Positions 37,454 through 46,413 of a stretch of 64,000 nucleotides of DNA are shown here, in pieces. The position numbers were made by a program, and so were the translations under genes. The number at the start of each line of letters is the position of its first letter. Positions within the stretch are counted from its first letter, which is position 1. The notes beneath the pieces were generated by a model that saw only the letters and a list, made by a program, of their open reading frames with translations, did not search any database and had not been told where the DNA came from. The stretch covers positions 102,027 through 166,026 of the forward strand of contig CAZGAH010000001.1 in the NCBI GenBank assembly GCA_964523295.1. The letters are read 5' to 3'. The stretch is from CAZGAH01 sp964523295. GTDB taxonomy: Bacteria > Desulfobacterota > Desulfovibrionia > Desulfovibrionales > Desulfovibrionaceae.

Positions 37454-38361
37454 TGGCGCAGGGTTTCGAAACACTTGGAAGTTTCGGTGCGGCCCTGGTG
37501 CTGTCACCGTTGCTTTTTGGGATCATCAACCGCGTCAAGGCCATCGTTGCGGGACGCCGTGGCCGTCCTTTGCTTCAGGGGTATGCTGATTTGGCCAAGT
37601 TGCTGGGCAAGGGACTGGTACTGAGCACGACAACCACCTGGGCCTTCCGGGCCGGGCCGATTGCGGCCGTGGCTGGTCCGTTGGCCGCACTCGTACTGTT
37701 GCCTGGCGCTGGTGCGCCCGGCCTGCTCGGCTTTCCCGGCGATTTCATAGCCCTGGCATATGTGTTGGCCTTTTCGCGGTTAGCGACGATCCTGGCTGCC
37801 CTGGATACGGGATCGAGCTTCGAAGGGATGGGCGCGAGTCGCGAGGCGACCTTCGGGGCCTTATCCGAGCCGGTGTTTTTTTTGACCATGATTGCGGCCG
37901 CCGGGTTTTCCCATTCTTTTTCCTTGTATGAAATTCTCTCAGGATTTCCCTTCGGTTCGCCGCCTGAGACGCTTCTGACTGTTGTTGCGCTGTTCGTCCT
38001 GCTGCTGACCGAGAATGCGCGCATCCCGGTGGACGATCCGAATACGCATCTGGAATTGACTATGATCCACGAGGTGATGGTGCTCGACCATTCCGGGCCG
38101 GATCTTGCCTGCATTGTCTACGGTTCGGGCCTCAAGCTTTGGATATACGCGGCCCTTGTGGCAGGACTGGTTGTTCCTATGCCGATCGGTCAGCCGGGTC
38201 TGGCCTTGACCTTGAACGTCGGATCGATCTTCGCCGTGGCCGTGATTGTGGGCGTGGTTGAATCGGTCGGAGCGAGGTTGTCCCTCTCGCGCGTACCCAA
38301 GCTGCTGGCCGGCGCCGGCGCCTGTTCAGCCCTGGCTTTGTTGCTGTCCTTGTGGAGATGA
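37453..38361 (+). CDS. HyfC/NuoH-like membrane subunit
   Basis: A 302-residue protein with about eight transmembrane helices, homologous to NuoH and HyfC/HycD, the subunit that joins the soluble arm to the membrane arm. Family marks are GRRGRPLLQGYADLAKLLGKG near the N-terminus, ALDTGSSFEGMGASREATFG, and TENARIPVDDPNTHLELTMIHE, which contains the acidic residues of the coupling loop. The start ATG overlaps the HyfB stop (TGATG), so translation is coupled. An upstream in-frame start lies inside the preceding gene and is not preferred. Confidence 0.93.
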   Translation: MAQGFETLGSFGAALVLSPLLFGIINRVKAIVAGRRGRPLLQGYADLAKLLGKGLVLSTTTTWAFRAGPIAAVAGPLAALVLLPGAGAPGLLGFPGDFIALAYVLAFSRLATILAALDTGSSFEGMGASREATFGALSEPVFFLTMIAAAGFSHSFSLYEILSGFPFGSPPETLLTVVALFVLLLTENARIPVDDPNTHLELTMIHEVMVLDHSGPDLACIVYGSGLKLWIYAALVAGLVVPMPIGQPGLALTLNVGSIFAVAVIVGVVESVGARLSLSRVPKLLAGAGACSALALLLSLWR

Positions 38362-38363
38362 CC

Positions 38364-39011
38364 ATGGCTCAGTATCTGGATATCATCCTCATCAGTCTTA
38401 TTCTAACTGACCTCATGCTTCTTGGGGCGAGCCGGATGTGGCACCTGACCCAGATGGTGGCTCTACAGGGCGCACTGTTGGCCCTGGTACCGCTTTTTTC
38501 CACTGCACCGGGTAATATCCCCATGCATTTAGCCTTGCTCTGTCTGGCGGTCTTCAGCATCAAGGCTCTGGCATTTCCCGTGCTTCTTGCCCGGACTGCC
38601 CGCCGCGTGGGCGTGACCTCCATGGTTGAACCCTATCTTGGCTTCAGCCTTTCGGTGGCCTGCGGTATAGCAGGGTTGCTGTTCTCCTTCTGGCTGGAAA
38701 GTCGACTCTCGTTACCCGGATTGCCCTTTACCTCTCTCCTTCTTCCAGCCTCGATAACGACCATCATCGCTGGCCTGCTCCTGATTATCGGCCGACGAAA
38801 GGCCTTGACCCAGGTTATTGGATATCTGGTCATGGAAAACGGCATTTTTCTTTTCGGCTCGCCTGCGGCCGAACAGGGATCGGTCTGGATGGAACTCTCC
38901 ATCTTGCTTGACGTTTTCGTTGCCGTTTTCGTGATGGGCATTGCCATTCTGAACATCAATCGAACCTTCGAATCGATCGACGTGGATCGGTTTTGCTCGC
39001 TCAGGGATTGA
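38364..39011 (+). CDS. HyfE-like membrane subunit (NuoK-related)
   Basis: A 215-residue membrane protein with about six helices matching HyfE: the C-terminal LTQVIGYLVMENGIFLFG and ILLDVFVAVFVMGIAIL stretches are characteristic of the NuoK-like part. MAQYLD at 38364 is placed six nucleotides after GGAG and is the chosen start. An ATG at 38358 overlaps the HyfC stop but abuts the SD. Role: part of the ion channel connecting HyfC with the antiporter-like subunits. Overlapping or tightly spaced with both neighbours, consistent with one operon. Confidence 0.88.
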   Translation: MAQYLDIILISLILTDLMLLGASRMWHLTQMVALQGALLALVPLFSTAPGNIPMHLALLCLAVFSIKALAFPVLLARTARRVGVTSMVEPYLGFSLSVACGIAGLLFSFWLESRLSLPGLPFTSLLLPASITTIIAGLLLIIGRRKALTQVIGYLVMENGIFLFGSPAAEQGSVWMELSILLDVFVAVFVMGIAILNINRTFESIDVDRFCSLRD

Positions 39012-39013
39012 CC

Positions 39014-40551
39014 GTGCTGCCCATACTTCTCTTGACCCCCTTGGTTGCGGCACTGTTTTGCCTGGCCCTGACCTCTGACAAACTGCGCCGCCTGGTGCTC
39101 GTGCTGACCGCTGGCAGCAATTTCGTGCTTTGTTTGGGCTGCATTGCCAGTCCCCCTCCCGTGGCCTGGGCCGGCCTGCTCGATCTCGACGCCCCGGGGA
39201 AGGTCTTTCTGGTCATTGCCAGCACACTGTTTCTGGCGGCAAGCGTCTATGCGGTCGGCTACCTTGCGGCCGAGGTCAAGGGCGAGCGCAACGATTTCGT
39301 TGTCGGGTCGACCTTCCGTAATCTCCCGGAGCGCACGTTCACCATGTGCCTGCTCTTCTTCCTGACCGCCATGAACCTGGTCGCAACCACGCAGCACCTT
39401 GGGCTGCTCTGGGTGGCCGTCGAGGCAACGACCTTGGCCAGTTCACCTTTGATTTGCTTCCACCGTCATCAGCGATCGCTCGAGGCCACCTGGAAATATC
39501 TCCTCATCTGTTCCGTAGGTATCGCCCTTGCGCTTATGGGTAACATTCTGCTGTCCATTGCTCTCGGGGCATTGGGTAATGGCGCCATCTCCATGAATCT
39601 GGCAGACGTTCTCCGGGCTGCTCCTCGAGTGCATCCCTCCTGGCTCAAGGCTGCATTCATTTTCCTGCTCGTAGGCTATGGCGCTAAAATGGGCCTGGCA
39701 CCCATTCATAACTGGCTTCCGGACGCACATAGCGAGGCGCCCTCGCTCGTCTCGGCTCTCTTGTCCGGCGCGCTGCTCAATTGCGCTTTTCTGGGTATCC
39801 TGCGTGCCCATCAGGTCTGCGTCGCCGGGCACTTGGGCGATTTCAGCGGCGGGCTCATGGTACTTTTTGGATTGGTGTCCATGGTCATGGCGGCGGTATT
39901 CATTGTCGGGCAGGGCGACTTCAAACGGTTATTGGCGTATTCAAGCGTCGAGCACATGGGAATCCTGGCGCTTGGCGTGGGCTTAGGCGGCCAGGCAGTC
40001 TACGGTGCGATGCTTCATGCTGTGAATCATTCTCTGGCCAAGGCCGGCTTGTTCTTCCTCTCAGGAAATATTCTGGCCCTGTACCACACCAAGTCATGTT
40101 ACGATACGAGGGGCGTGCTACGAGCCCTTCCGATCACCGGCGCTCTGTGGGTGGCCCTGTTCCTGGCCATTGCCGGGTCCCCGCCTTTCGGACTGTTTAT
40201 CAGCGAATTCACGCTGCTGCAGGCCATGCTCGATCATGGCCGCTACGGGGTGGCAGTTATTTTTCTGGTCTGCCTGGGCGTTATTTTTGTGGGCATGTCC
40301 TTGCCCATGCTTCGCATGGTCCAGGGACCTCTTCCTCGTGCGCTTCCCGGGCCGGTTCGTGAAAGCATGAGCGCCGTGGTGCCGTCTCTGGTTCTGGCTG
40401 CCCTGGTCCTGCTTCTGGGTCNNNNNNNNNNNNNNNNNNNNNNNNNNNNNNNNNNNNNNNNNNNNNNNNNNNNNNNNNNNNNNNNNNNNNNNNGCCGTCT
40501 CTGGCCGACCTGCTCGCACAAGCTGCCCGAACTGTGGCCGGAGGAGGATGA
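39014..40551 (+). CDS. Second antiporter-like subunit (HyfF/NuoN-like), with internal gap
   Basis: A polytopic protein of about 510 residues of the NuoL/M/N superfamily. The Glu in HLGLLWVAVEATTLASSPL and the Lys in GAKMGLAPIHNWLPDAHSEAP are conserved. A run of 72 N (40422-40493) falls in the C-terminal helices. After it the correct frame reads PSLADLLAQAARTVAGGG and stops at 40551, overlapping the next gene's upstream ATG. The frames on the two sides agree only if the true gap length leaves remainder one when divided by three, so 72 is not exact. The GTG start at 39014 follows AGGGA, three nucleotides after the HyfE stop. Confidence 0.88.
40422..40493. other. Assembly gap of estimated length inside hyfF-like gene
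   Basis: A run of 72 N, the only gap here not written as 10 N. Reading-frame arithmetic across it shows that the stated size cannot be exact. Confidence 0.95.
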
Positions 40552-40556
40552 CAACC

Positions 40557-42041
40557 ATGGAATACGCGTCCGGTACCGTCCTTCCCCTCGCCGCTGTCCC
40601 TCGTTCCTCGGCCAGTGCGTTCGTGGAAAAGGTCGTGGAGCAGGTTGAACATGGCGGGCGGATCGTGGCTCTTTTCGCCGCACATGATTACGGCGATCAA
40701 CCGCTCATCTACGCGGTCGTGGCCAACGATGGATTGCGCAGGCTATGGATAGCGGCTATGGTACCAGGAGAGCGGTACCATTCGCTTACGCAATTCTGCC
40801 CCCAGGCCCATTGGTTCGAACGCGAGATCCACGAAACATGGGGAATCCTGCCTCTCGGCCATCCTTGGCTCAAGCCTGTCCGTTTCCACGCCCCGGTCCG
40901 CTCTGACAGGCTACGCCCCAAGCCGGCTGTGTCCGCGTACTACGAGGTCGAGGGCGAGGACGTTCACGAGGTCGCTGTCGGGCCGGTTCATGCCGGCATC
41001 ATCGAGCCGGGGCATTTTCGTTTCCAGTGCTGCGGTGAAGAGGTCTTGCACCTGGAGATCTCTCTCGGTTACCAGCATCGTGGCGTGGAGCGCGCTCTGT
41101 GCGGCGGTCCGGATCGCCGCACTGTCCATCTCATGGAAACTTTGGCCGGCGATACGAGCATCGGCCACGCCTGGGCATACTGCGCCGTGCTGGAATCCTT
41201 GGTCGGATACCGGCCCACTGCCCGCGGCCAGGCGCTACGAGCTGTGGCTCTGGAACTGGAGCGGCTGGCCAACCATACCGGGGACCTGGGTGCCCTGGCC
41301 GGGGACATCGGCTACTTACCGACTGCCTCGTATTGTGGTCGTTTACGCGGTGATTTCCTGAACCAGACCGCGTTACTGTGCGGAAACCGTTTCGGTCGTG
41401 GTCTCGTGCGGCCTGGTGGAGTCGCGTTCGATGTCGACGAGACACGTGCGCAAGACCTCATCAGACGTCTCATGGCCACGCTTCACGACGTGCGCGGGGC
41501 CGCGACGTTGCTTTTCGAATCCCCTGCGGTGCTCAGCCGCTTCGAGGATACCGGCGTGGTCAACGCGACCACAGCCAGGAGCATTGGCCTGGTTGGACCT
41601 GCGGCCAGGGCCAGCGGCCTGGCACGTGACATCCGACGTTTCTTTCCTCCACCCGAGGTCTATGGCGCAGATTTTCCCCTGCGAATCGGTGAACGTGGCG
41701 ACGTGCTCGAGCGCGCCCGAATACGCTGGCTGGAGATTCAGGATTCGGCCGCGTTCGTTGTCCAGAATCTGTCGCGATTGCCCGAAGGATCGGCCAGTTC
41801 CGGTCCGATATCCGGACTCCCGGCCTCAAGCCTGGCCGTGTCTCTCGTCGAGGGTTGGCGAGGAGAGATTTGCCACGTCGCCGCGACAGACGAAACTGGC
41901 CGCTTCGCCTGGTACAAGGTCGTGGACCCCTCCTTCCACAACTGGTTCGGCTTGGCCATGGCCTTGCGCAACGTCCCTATCTCGGATTTTCCGCTCTGCA
42001 ACAAGAGCTTCAACCTGTCCTACTGCGGGCATGATCTGTAG
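40557..42041 (+). CDS. Fused NuoC-NuoD-type large subunit lacking NiFe ligands (HyfG/EhrL-like)
   Basis: A 494-residue protein. Residues 1-120 are a NuoC-like domain (HWFEREIHETWGILPLGHPW) and the rest a NuoD/hydrogenase large-subunit fold (EISLGYQHRGVERAL). In NiFe hydrogenases an R-x-C-G-x-C and a C-terminal D-P-C-x-x-C hold the metal. Here the first site reads LAGDTSIGHAWAYC (196-209) and the C-terminus ends DFPLCNKSFNLSYCGHDL, so neither CxxC exists. No C-terminal maturation peptide is evident. It fits the energy-converting hydrogenase-related (Ehr) group, which is not expected to process H2. ATG 40557 is chosen for its SD spacing; ATG 40548 is possible. Confidence 0.9.
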   Translation: MEYASGTVLPLAAVPRSSASAFVEKVVEQVEHGGRIVALFAAHDYGDQPLIYAVVANDGLRRLWIAAMVPGERYHSLTQFCPQAHWFEREIHETWGILPLGHPWLKPVRFHAPVRSDRLRPKPAVSAYYEVEGEDVHEVAVGPVHAGIIEPGHFRFQCCGEEVLHLEISLGYQHRGVERALCGGPDRRTVHLMETLAGDTSIGHAWAYCAVLESLVGYRPTARGQALRAVALELERLANHTGDLGALAGDIGYLPTASYCGRLRGDFLNQTALLCGNRFGRGLVRPGGVAFDVDETRAQDLIRRLMATLHDVRGAATLLFESPAVLSRFEDTGVVNATTARSIGLVGPAARASGLARDIRRFFPPPEVYGADFPLRIGERGDVLERARIRWLEIQDSAAFVVQNLSRLPEGSASSGPISGLPASSLAVSLVEGWRGEICHVAATDETGRFAWYKVVDPSFHNWFGLAMALRNVPISDFPLCNKSFNLSYCGHDL

Positions 42042-42055
42042 GGCCGGGACCGACC

Positions 42056-42832
42056 ATGATCAAAACGCTCCTTGAACGCTGGCGGCAGGGTCACCGAACC
42101 ATCGACTACCCCCGGACGCTTCCGAAATTGTCAGACCGCTTCCGGGGGCGGCCGCTGCTTTTCCCTGATCGCTGCGGCCCGGCCTGCACGGCCTGTCAGG
42201 ATGTCTGCCCTACAGAAGCCATCTACCGCGACAGCGACGGCCTGGCCCTGGATATCGGCCGCTGTCTGTTCTGCGGCGCCTGCCAGACCGCATGCCCCGC
42301 AGAGGCCATCGTGTTTAGCGATCACATTACTATGGCCGCACGCAGACGCGAGGACCTCATCCTTCGCAGTGTAACGCCGCCCCCACTTTTACCCCTGGAT
42401 GACGCCCGTGGGCATCTGCTTTCACGTTCGCTCAAGCTGCGACAAGTCAGCGCCGGCGGCTGTAACGCCTGCGAGGCGGACCTGAACGTGCTCGGCACAG
42501 TGGTCTTTGATCTTGGTCGTTTCGGTATAGATTTCACAGCCTCACCCCGCCACGCAGACGGGGTGGTCGTCACCGGTCCAGTCACGGTCAATATGCGCGA
42601 CGCGCTACTTTGGACGTGGGAAGCCACGCCCGAGCCAAAGGTGGCCATCGCCGTGGGCGCCTGCGCTATCGCTGGCGGCCCTTACGCGGGCTTTGCCGAA
42701 ACCGAATCCGGCTGTACCGGGCTCATGCCCGTGGACCTCTTCATCCCAGGTTGCCCGCCTCATCCGCTGACCATTCTTGACGGGTTGTTACGGCTTCTCG
42801 GCCGTCAACGTGCTGCGGAAAGAAGTAAGTAG
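42056..42832 (+). CDS. Small subunit with two-cluster ferredoxin domain (HyfH/HyfI, NuoI-NuoB fusion-like)
   Basis: A 258-residue iron-sulfur protein. An N-terminal ferredoxin domain has two 4Fe-4S motifs (Cys 40/44/47/51 and 70/73/76/80). A NuoB/hydrogenase small-subunit domain follows, whose proximal cluster ligands are all present: GGCNACEADL (C136, C139), GACAIAGGPY (C203) and PGCPPHP (C233). The electron wire is therefore complete although the large subunit lacks NiFe ligands. The fusion of HyfH-like and HyfI-like parts is common in compact group 4 and Ehr complexes. Last gene of the operon, followed by paired hairpins. Confidence 0.92.
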   Translation: MIKTLLERWRQGHRTIDYPRTLPKLSDRFRGRPLLFPDRCGPACTACQDVCPTEAIYRDSDGLALDIGRCLFCGACQTACPAEAIVFSDHITMAARRREDLILRSVTPPPLLPLDDARGHLLSRSLKLRQVSAGGCNACEADLNVLGTVVFDLGRFGIDFTASPRHADGVVVTGPVTVNMRDALLWTWEATPEPKVAIAVGACAIAGGPYAGFAETESGCTGLMPVDLFIPGCPPHPLTILDGLLRLLGRQRAAERSK

Positions 42833-43187
42833 CACAGTGAATCCAGGGACAGAACCCTGGCATGTCGCTGGTCGCGTACTCCCTGGTAAGGAAGATAATA
42901 CTTACCAGGCAATAAGGGAAATATGCTGCGTCAGCAATGCATACGTCAACTCAGCATCATGGCATCCCAGAGTTTAGGCAGCTCAAACAATGCTGGAGTC
43001 ACCCCTGCGACACCGGAGAAAGACTTTCCGCAATTCCAGCTTGTCGCCCTGCGGCTTGCCGAGCGAATCAGGATCGCGTAGGCAGCGACAGCATGTGCGG
43101 CCGACCAGGTGCCGTTGACCCGCGGCGGCGAGGTGTGTGGCAGGGGATGTGGCGGACTCTCGAATGAGCGACAGCGAAGGATGGACA
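42833..43187. other. Gene-free region after the hydrogenase-related operon
   Basis: This stretch contains two hairpins near its start and then about 250 nt with no convincing gene. Several short open frames on both strands overlap around 42937-43213, but none has a recognisable product. Confidence 0.45.
42843..42909 (+). terminator. Two consecutive hairpins downstream of the small-subunit gene
   Basis: CCAGGG-acagaa-CCCTGG is at 42843-42860 and CCTGGTAAG-gaagataata-CTTACCAGG at 42882-42909, starting 10 nt after the operon's stop codon. The second stem is a perfect 9 bp. No T-run follows either, so processing or Rho-dependent termination is possible. Confidence 0.5.
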
Positions 43188-43913
43188 ATGGCTTCATCGC
43201 AACAATACGCCAACTATTTTCAGCGCATCGGCGGCCTGATGCAGGCGAATAAAAATATCATGGTCGCCATCTATTCACGCTTTCCTTTCCTGGGGCAGCC
43301 ATACCGCTTTCTCAATCGCCACGTCGCGGCCGATGCGGACATTCTCGACGCGGGCGCAGGGCAGGGCAATTATCTGCTCATCGCCCGCAGGCTCAAGCCT
43401 GAAGCCCGGTTTCACGTCTGCGATCTCGAGAATTCGCTGGCCTACGACTCGCTGGCCGATCTGCCGTTCACCTCGTGTGATTTCGAGAAACAGCCGCTGC
43501 CGTACGCGGACGCGTCATTCGATCATGTCAACTGCATGCACGTTCTCGAACATCTGCACGCTCCGCTGGCCTTTTTGCGCGAATGCCGCAGAGTCCTCAA
43601 GCCCGAAGGCACGCTCTTTCTCGAGGTCCCCGACGTCCGGCTCGCGCTGATACCGCATATCCCGTTCCTGACCAGCAGCGAAGGCGTATTCAACTTCTGG
43701 GATGATCCGACCCATGTCCGGCCCTATACGCGTCCTTCCCTGACGAAACTGGCCCGGATGGCCGAATTCGGCGCCATCATCGACTGTTTCTTCATCCACC
43801 GTTGGGCTCATCTCCTGGTCCTGCCCCTTGCCCTGGTAACGCGAAACAACGAATACAAGACAGCGGTTTTTCACAGCCTGGGTTTTTTTTGCGGGATTAT
43901 TGTGAAGAAATAA
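43188..43913 (+). CDS. Class I SAM-dependent methyltransferase
   Basis: A 241-residue protein with the SAM loop DILDAGAGQGNYLLIARRL, motif II HVCDLEN, and the post-motif CMHVLEHLHAPLAFLRECRRVLKPEGTLFLEVPD typical of Methyltransf_11/23. The C-terminal part (WDDPTHVRPYTRPSLTKLA) resembles methyltransferases linked to polysaccharide or methionine-type pathways; the substrate is unknown. The ATG at 43188 after GCGAAGGATGGACA is preferred over in-frame starts at 43137 and 43164. It stands alone between the hydrogenase-like operon and a convergent gene. Confidence 0.83.
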   Translation: MASSQQYANYFQRIGGLMQANKNIMVAIYSRFPFLGQPYRFLNRHVAADADILDAGAGQGNYLLIARRLKPEARFHVCDLENSLAYDSLADLPFTSCDFEKQPLPYADASFDHVNCMHVLEHLHAPLAFLRECRRVLKPEGTLFLEVPDVRLALIPHIPFLTSSEGVFNFWDDPTHVRPYTRPSLTKLARMAEFGAIIDCFFIHRWAHLLVLPLALVTRNNEYKTAVFHSLGFFCGIIVKK

Positions 43914-44013
43914 TGCTGCGACGCAGAACGGACAGCCCCCTTACCGGGGACGTCGCGGCCCGTTGCGCGCGGGCGTCGGCTGTCCTGAGCAACGACCGGC
44001 AGGCAATGCCGCA

Positions 44014-44709
44014 TCACGTGGTTGATGGCAGCAGATACGCAAGGACCTTGCCCATCAAGGCATTGATCGCTCGATAGCTCTCCAGGCCCTTGGCCAGAAT
44101 AGCCTCTTCGCGCTGCACATAGCGGGAGGGGATCAGCTCGTCGCGGCAATGGGCCACCAGTTCGCGCGCCGATTCCGGCGTTGTTTCCAGATGAAACTGG
44201 AGCCCGATCACTGCGTTGCCAATCTGAAACGCCTGGTTCTGGCATCCGTCGCTCTCGGCGATGCGTACGGCTCCGGGCGGCAGGCTGAACGTTTCGCCGT
44301 GCCAGTGGAAGACCTCGACCGAATCGGGAAACACGAACACGGCCGCGTCGCCCGTGGCCACGGACCGGATCGGGAACCACCCGATTTCCTTGTCGGGATT
44401 CGGAAAGACCTTCCCGCCCGTGGCGCTGGCGATAAGCTGCGCCCCCAGGCAAATGCCCAATACGGGCTTGTTTGATTTGATTACGGCGCGGATGAATTCT
44501 TTTTCCGCAATGAGCCAAGGGTACCGGTCTTCCTCGTTCACGCTCATGGGACCGCCCATGATCACCAGACAATCGATTTCGTCCGGAGACGGGAGCCGGG
44601 CAGATTCGTAAAACATGGTGCGCGTTATTTCGTAGCCGGCGTGTAGAAGCCAGGTCTCGATACTGCCAAGGCCTTCGAATGAAACGTGCTGCAATGAGTG
44701 GGCGCGCAT
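44014..44709 (-). CDS. Class I glutamine amidotransferase-like protein
   Basis: A 231-residue GATase1 domain protein of the stand-alone GuaA-like type. The triad is visible: the nucleophile Cys in GICLGAQLIA and His-Glu in GLQFHLETTP. The oxyanion region LVIMGGPMSVNEEDRYPWL is also typical of this subgroup. Members hydrolyse glutamine or other gamma-glutamyl compounds, sometimes acting on gamma-glutamyl polyamines. Starts at ATG 44709 (MRAHSLQHVSFEGLG). No synthetase partner is adjacent, so the role is open. Confidence 0.85.
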   Translation of the reverse strand: MRAHSLQHVSFEGLGSIETWLLHAGYEITRTMFYESARLPSPDEIDCLVIMGGPMSVNEEDRYPWLIAEKEFIRAVIKSNKPVLGICLGAQLIASATGGKVFPNPDKEIGWFPIRSVATGDAAVFVFPDSVEVFHWHGETFSLPPGAVRIAESDGCQNQAFQIGNAVIGLQFHLETTPESARELVAHCRDELIPSRYVQREEAILAKGLESYRAINALMGKVLAYLLPSTT

Positions 44710-45126
44710 GGTGTTTTCTCGCTTTTTTTCACACGGGTTGCGATCAGGAGTGTTTCGCGGCCGTATCGCCAGATCGCTGCAGCAGGCCAGGAGAGTTCCT
44801 GCGGCGAACCACGCCCCTTAACCTCGGGCAGACATGCCTGCGATACGATTTGCCGGCGTTGTTCCGGAATACTCGGACCTGCGAGGGCCTGAGCCTGAAC
44901 CAGGGAAGCCCCAGTCCCGCCCGAAAGACATTCGAGCTGTACCGGCATCCGCGTTGCGGCGCAACGTCCGTCCGTCTGCTCGCATTGTTCCGGAAGTTTT
45001 ATCATGTGTCGTCATGCCGTCCGCCGACTGCGCGTTCTTCCATCCGGTATCAAGGAAAAATCCAGAGCCAGCCCTTGCGCTCGTCATGGCAATCCCGCTA
45101 AAAAGGCTGTGGGGGACGGGGGAATC
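44710..45126. other. Gene-free divergent region
   Basis: Upstream space for the leftward amidotransferase and the rightward response regulator. Open frames on both strands run through it as extensions of shadow or upstream frames, without recognisable content. No repeats noted. Confidence 0.4.
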
Positions 45127-46336
45127 ATGCCGGAACACGGTGTTCTGTTCGTCGATGACGACGTGCAGTCTTTTGCGGCCTGGCGCCGGGCCCTGGGAAA
45201 GCTGTATCCGCTGGCCCTGGCCGCTTCGCCGAAAAAGGCGTTGGGGCTGTTGGCCAGGCAGGCTCCGTCCGTGCTCGTGGTTGATCCTTTTCTGCCCGAT
45301 GTCGATGGCGCGGCCTTTCTGCTCCGCGCAAAACAGCTCGCTCCGGATACGCTTTGCGTCGTGCTTCTCCGGCCCGTCGCTGCGGAAAAAATCGTCGAAC
45401 TCCTCAGCGCAGTTCGGGTATACGCGCTGCTTGGCAAGCCCTGTTCTGTCGAGGCGCTCAGGACGGTTCTGGACGACGCGTTCAGCCACCTTCGCAGCCT
45501 CCAGGCCGAACGCCAGGCTTTGAACGCCACCGTGCGCGGGATCATCAAGCTGCTCACGGATCTGTTGTCGCTGTCGTGCCCCGAGGCCTTCGAAAAGGCG
45601 ACCCGGGTTCGTCGTCTGGCTGTGGACATCGCCAGGTACATGGCCGTTCCCGGCCACTGGCAGATAGAGGCGGCCGCCATGCTTTCCCAGCTCGGTCAGA
45701 TGGCCCTGAGCCGGCGGCGTTGTGACCCGGAACCTTCGGCCCATGACGAACAATTGGATCCCGCGGCCCGATCAGCGCGCCAGGTGCGCATCGCGCATGA
45801 CCTGCTGGCGAATATTCCCCGGTTCAACGACGTTGCCCGGATCGTGCTCTACCAGGAGAAAGGGTATGACGGGAGCGGCCCGCCTGACGATCAGCTGCGC
45901 GGCGAGGATATTCCTNNNNNNNNNNCCTCTGGCCAGCCGGATATTGAAGGTTGCCCTGGATTTTGATACTATTGCTCTGACGTTGGACGGGGGATCCACC
46001 TCGGAGTCTTCTTCCGATCACATTCTGGACATGTTGCAGATGCGGAGCGCATCGTACGATCCGCGCGTGCTGGAGGCTTTGGAGTCCATGATCGGACTTC
46101 CGGAAGGCTTCGAATGCCGGCATATCGAGACGGGCGGATTGCAGCCGGGGATGCTTCTTGACGAAACGTTGCGCAGCCCGGAAGGGGAGGCGCTTTTTGA
46201 TAAAGGTATTGAGCTGAACAAGACCATTATCCAGCGCATCCGTACTTTTGCCCGCAGTCACGGATACGCGCAGCCCCTCCGGGTGCTCGTGCCGCCGGAA
46301 GATGCGCTGCTGATGGCCAGGCTTATCGGTTCGTGA
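45127..46336 (+). CDS. Response regulator with degenerate HD-GYP output, split by a gap
   Basis: A protein of about 400 residues after removing the 10-N run at 45916-45925. The receiver covers residues 1-120 (D53 in VVDPFLPDVDG, K104). The output resembles HD-GYP: LYQEKGYDGSGPP, GEDIP, then SRILKVALDFD. The catalytic HD pair is replaced by SQ (187-188, AAMLSQLGQMAL), so phosphodiesterase activity is doubtful. Both sides of the gap are whole codons and share CCT, so the contigs probably abut or overlap. The ATG at 45127 follows a G-rich SD. Its stop overlaps the GTG of the TPR gene's longer form. Confidence 0.82.
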
Positions 46337-46413
46337 CCCGAAAAATGATCGCTGCGCCGGGTCGTCATACCTTGGCCGGCGAGTTCCTTTACGCAGGAAA
46401 GAGTTCAGACCAG

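Noticed and set aside
35471..42832. Calling the operon a hydrogen-evolving group 4 NiFe hydrogenase
   Set aside because: The large subunit lacks both CxxC motifs required to bind nickel and iron.
42937..43213. Overlapping short frames on both strands as a small gene or transposase remnant
   Set aside because: Several frames are equally open and none matches a family or has a start signal.
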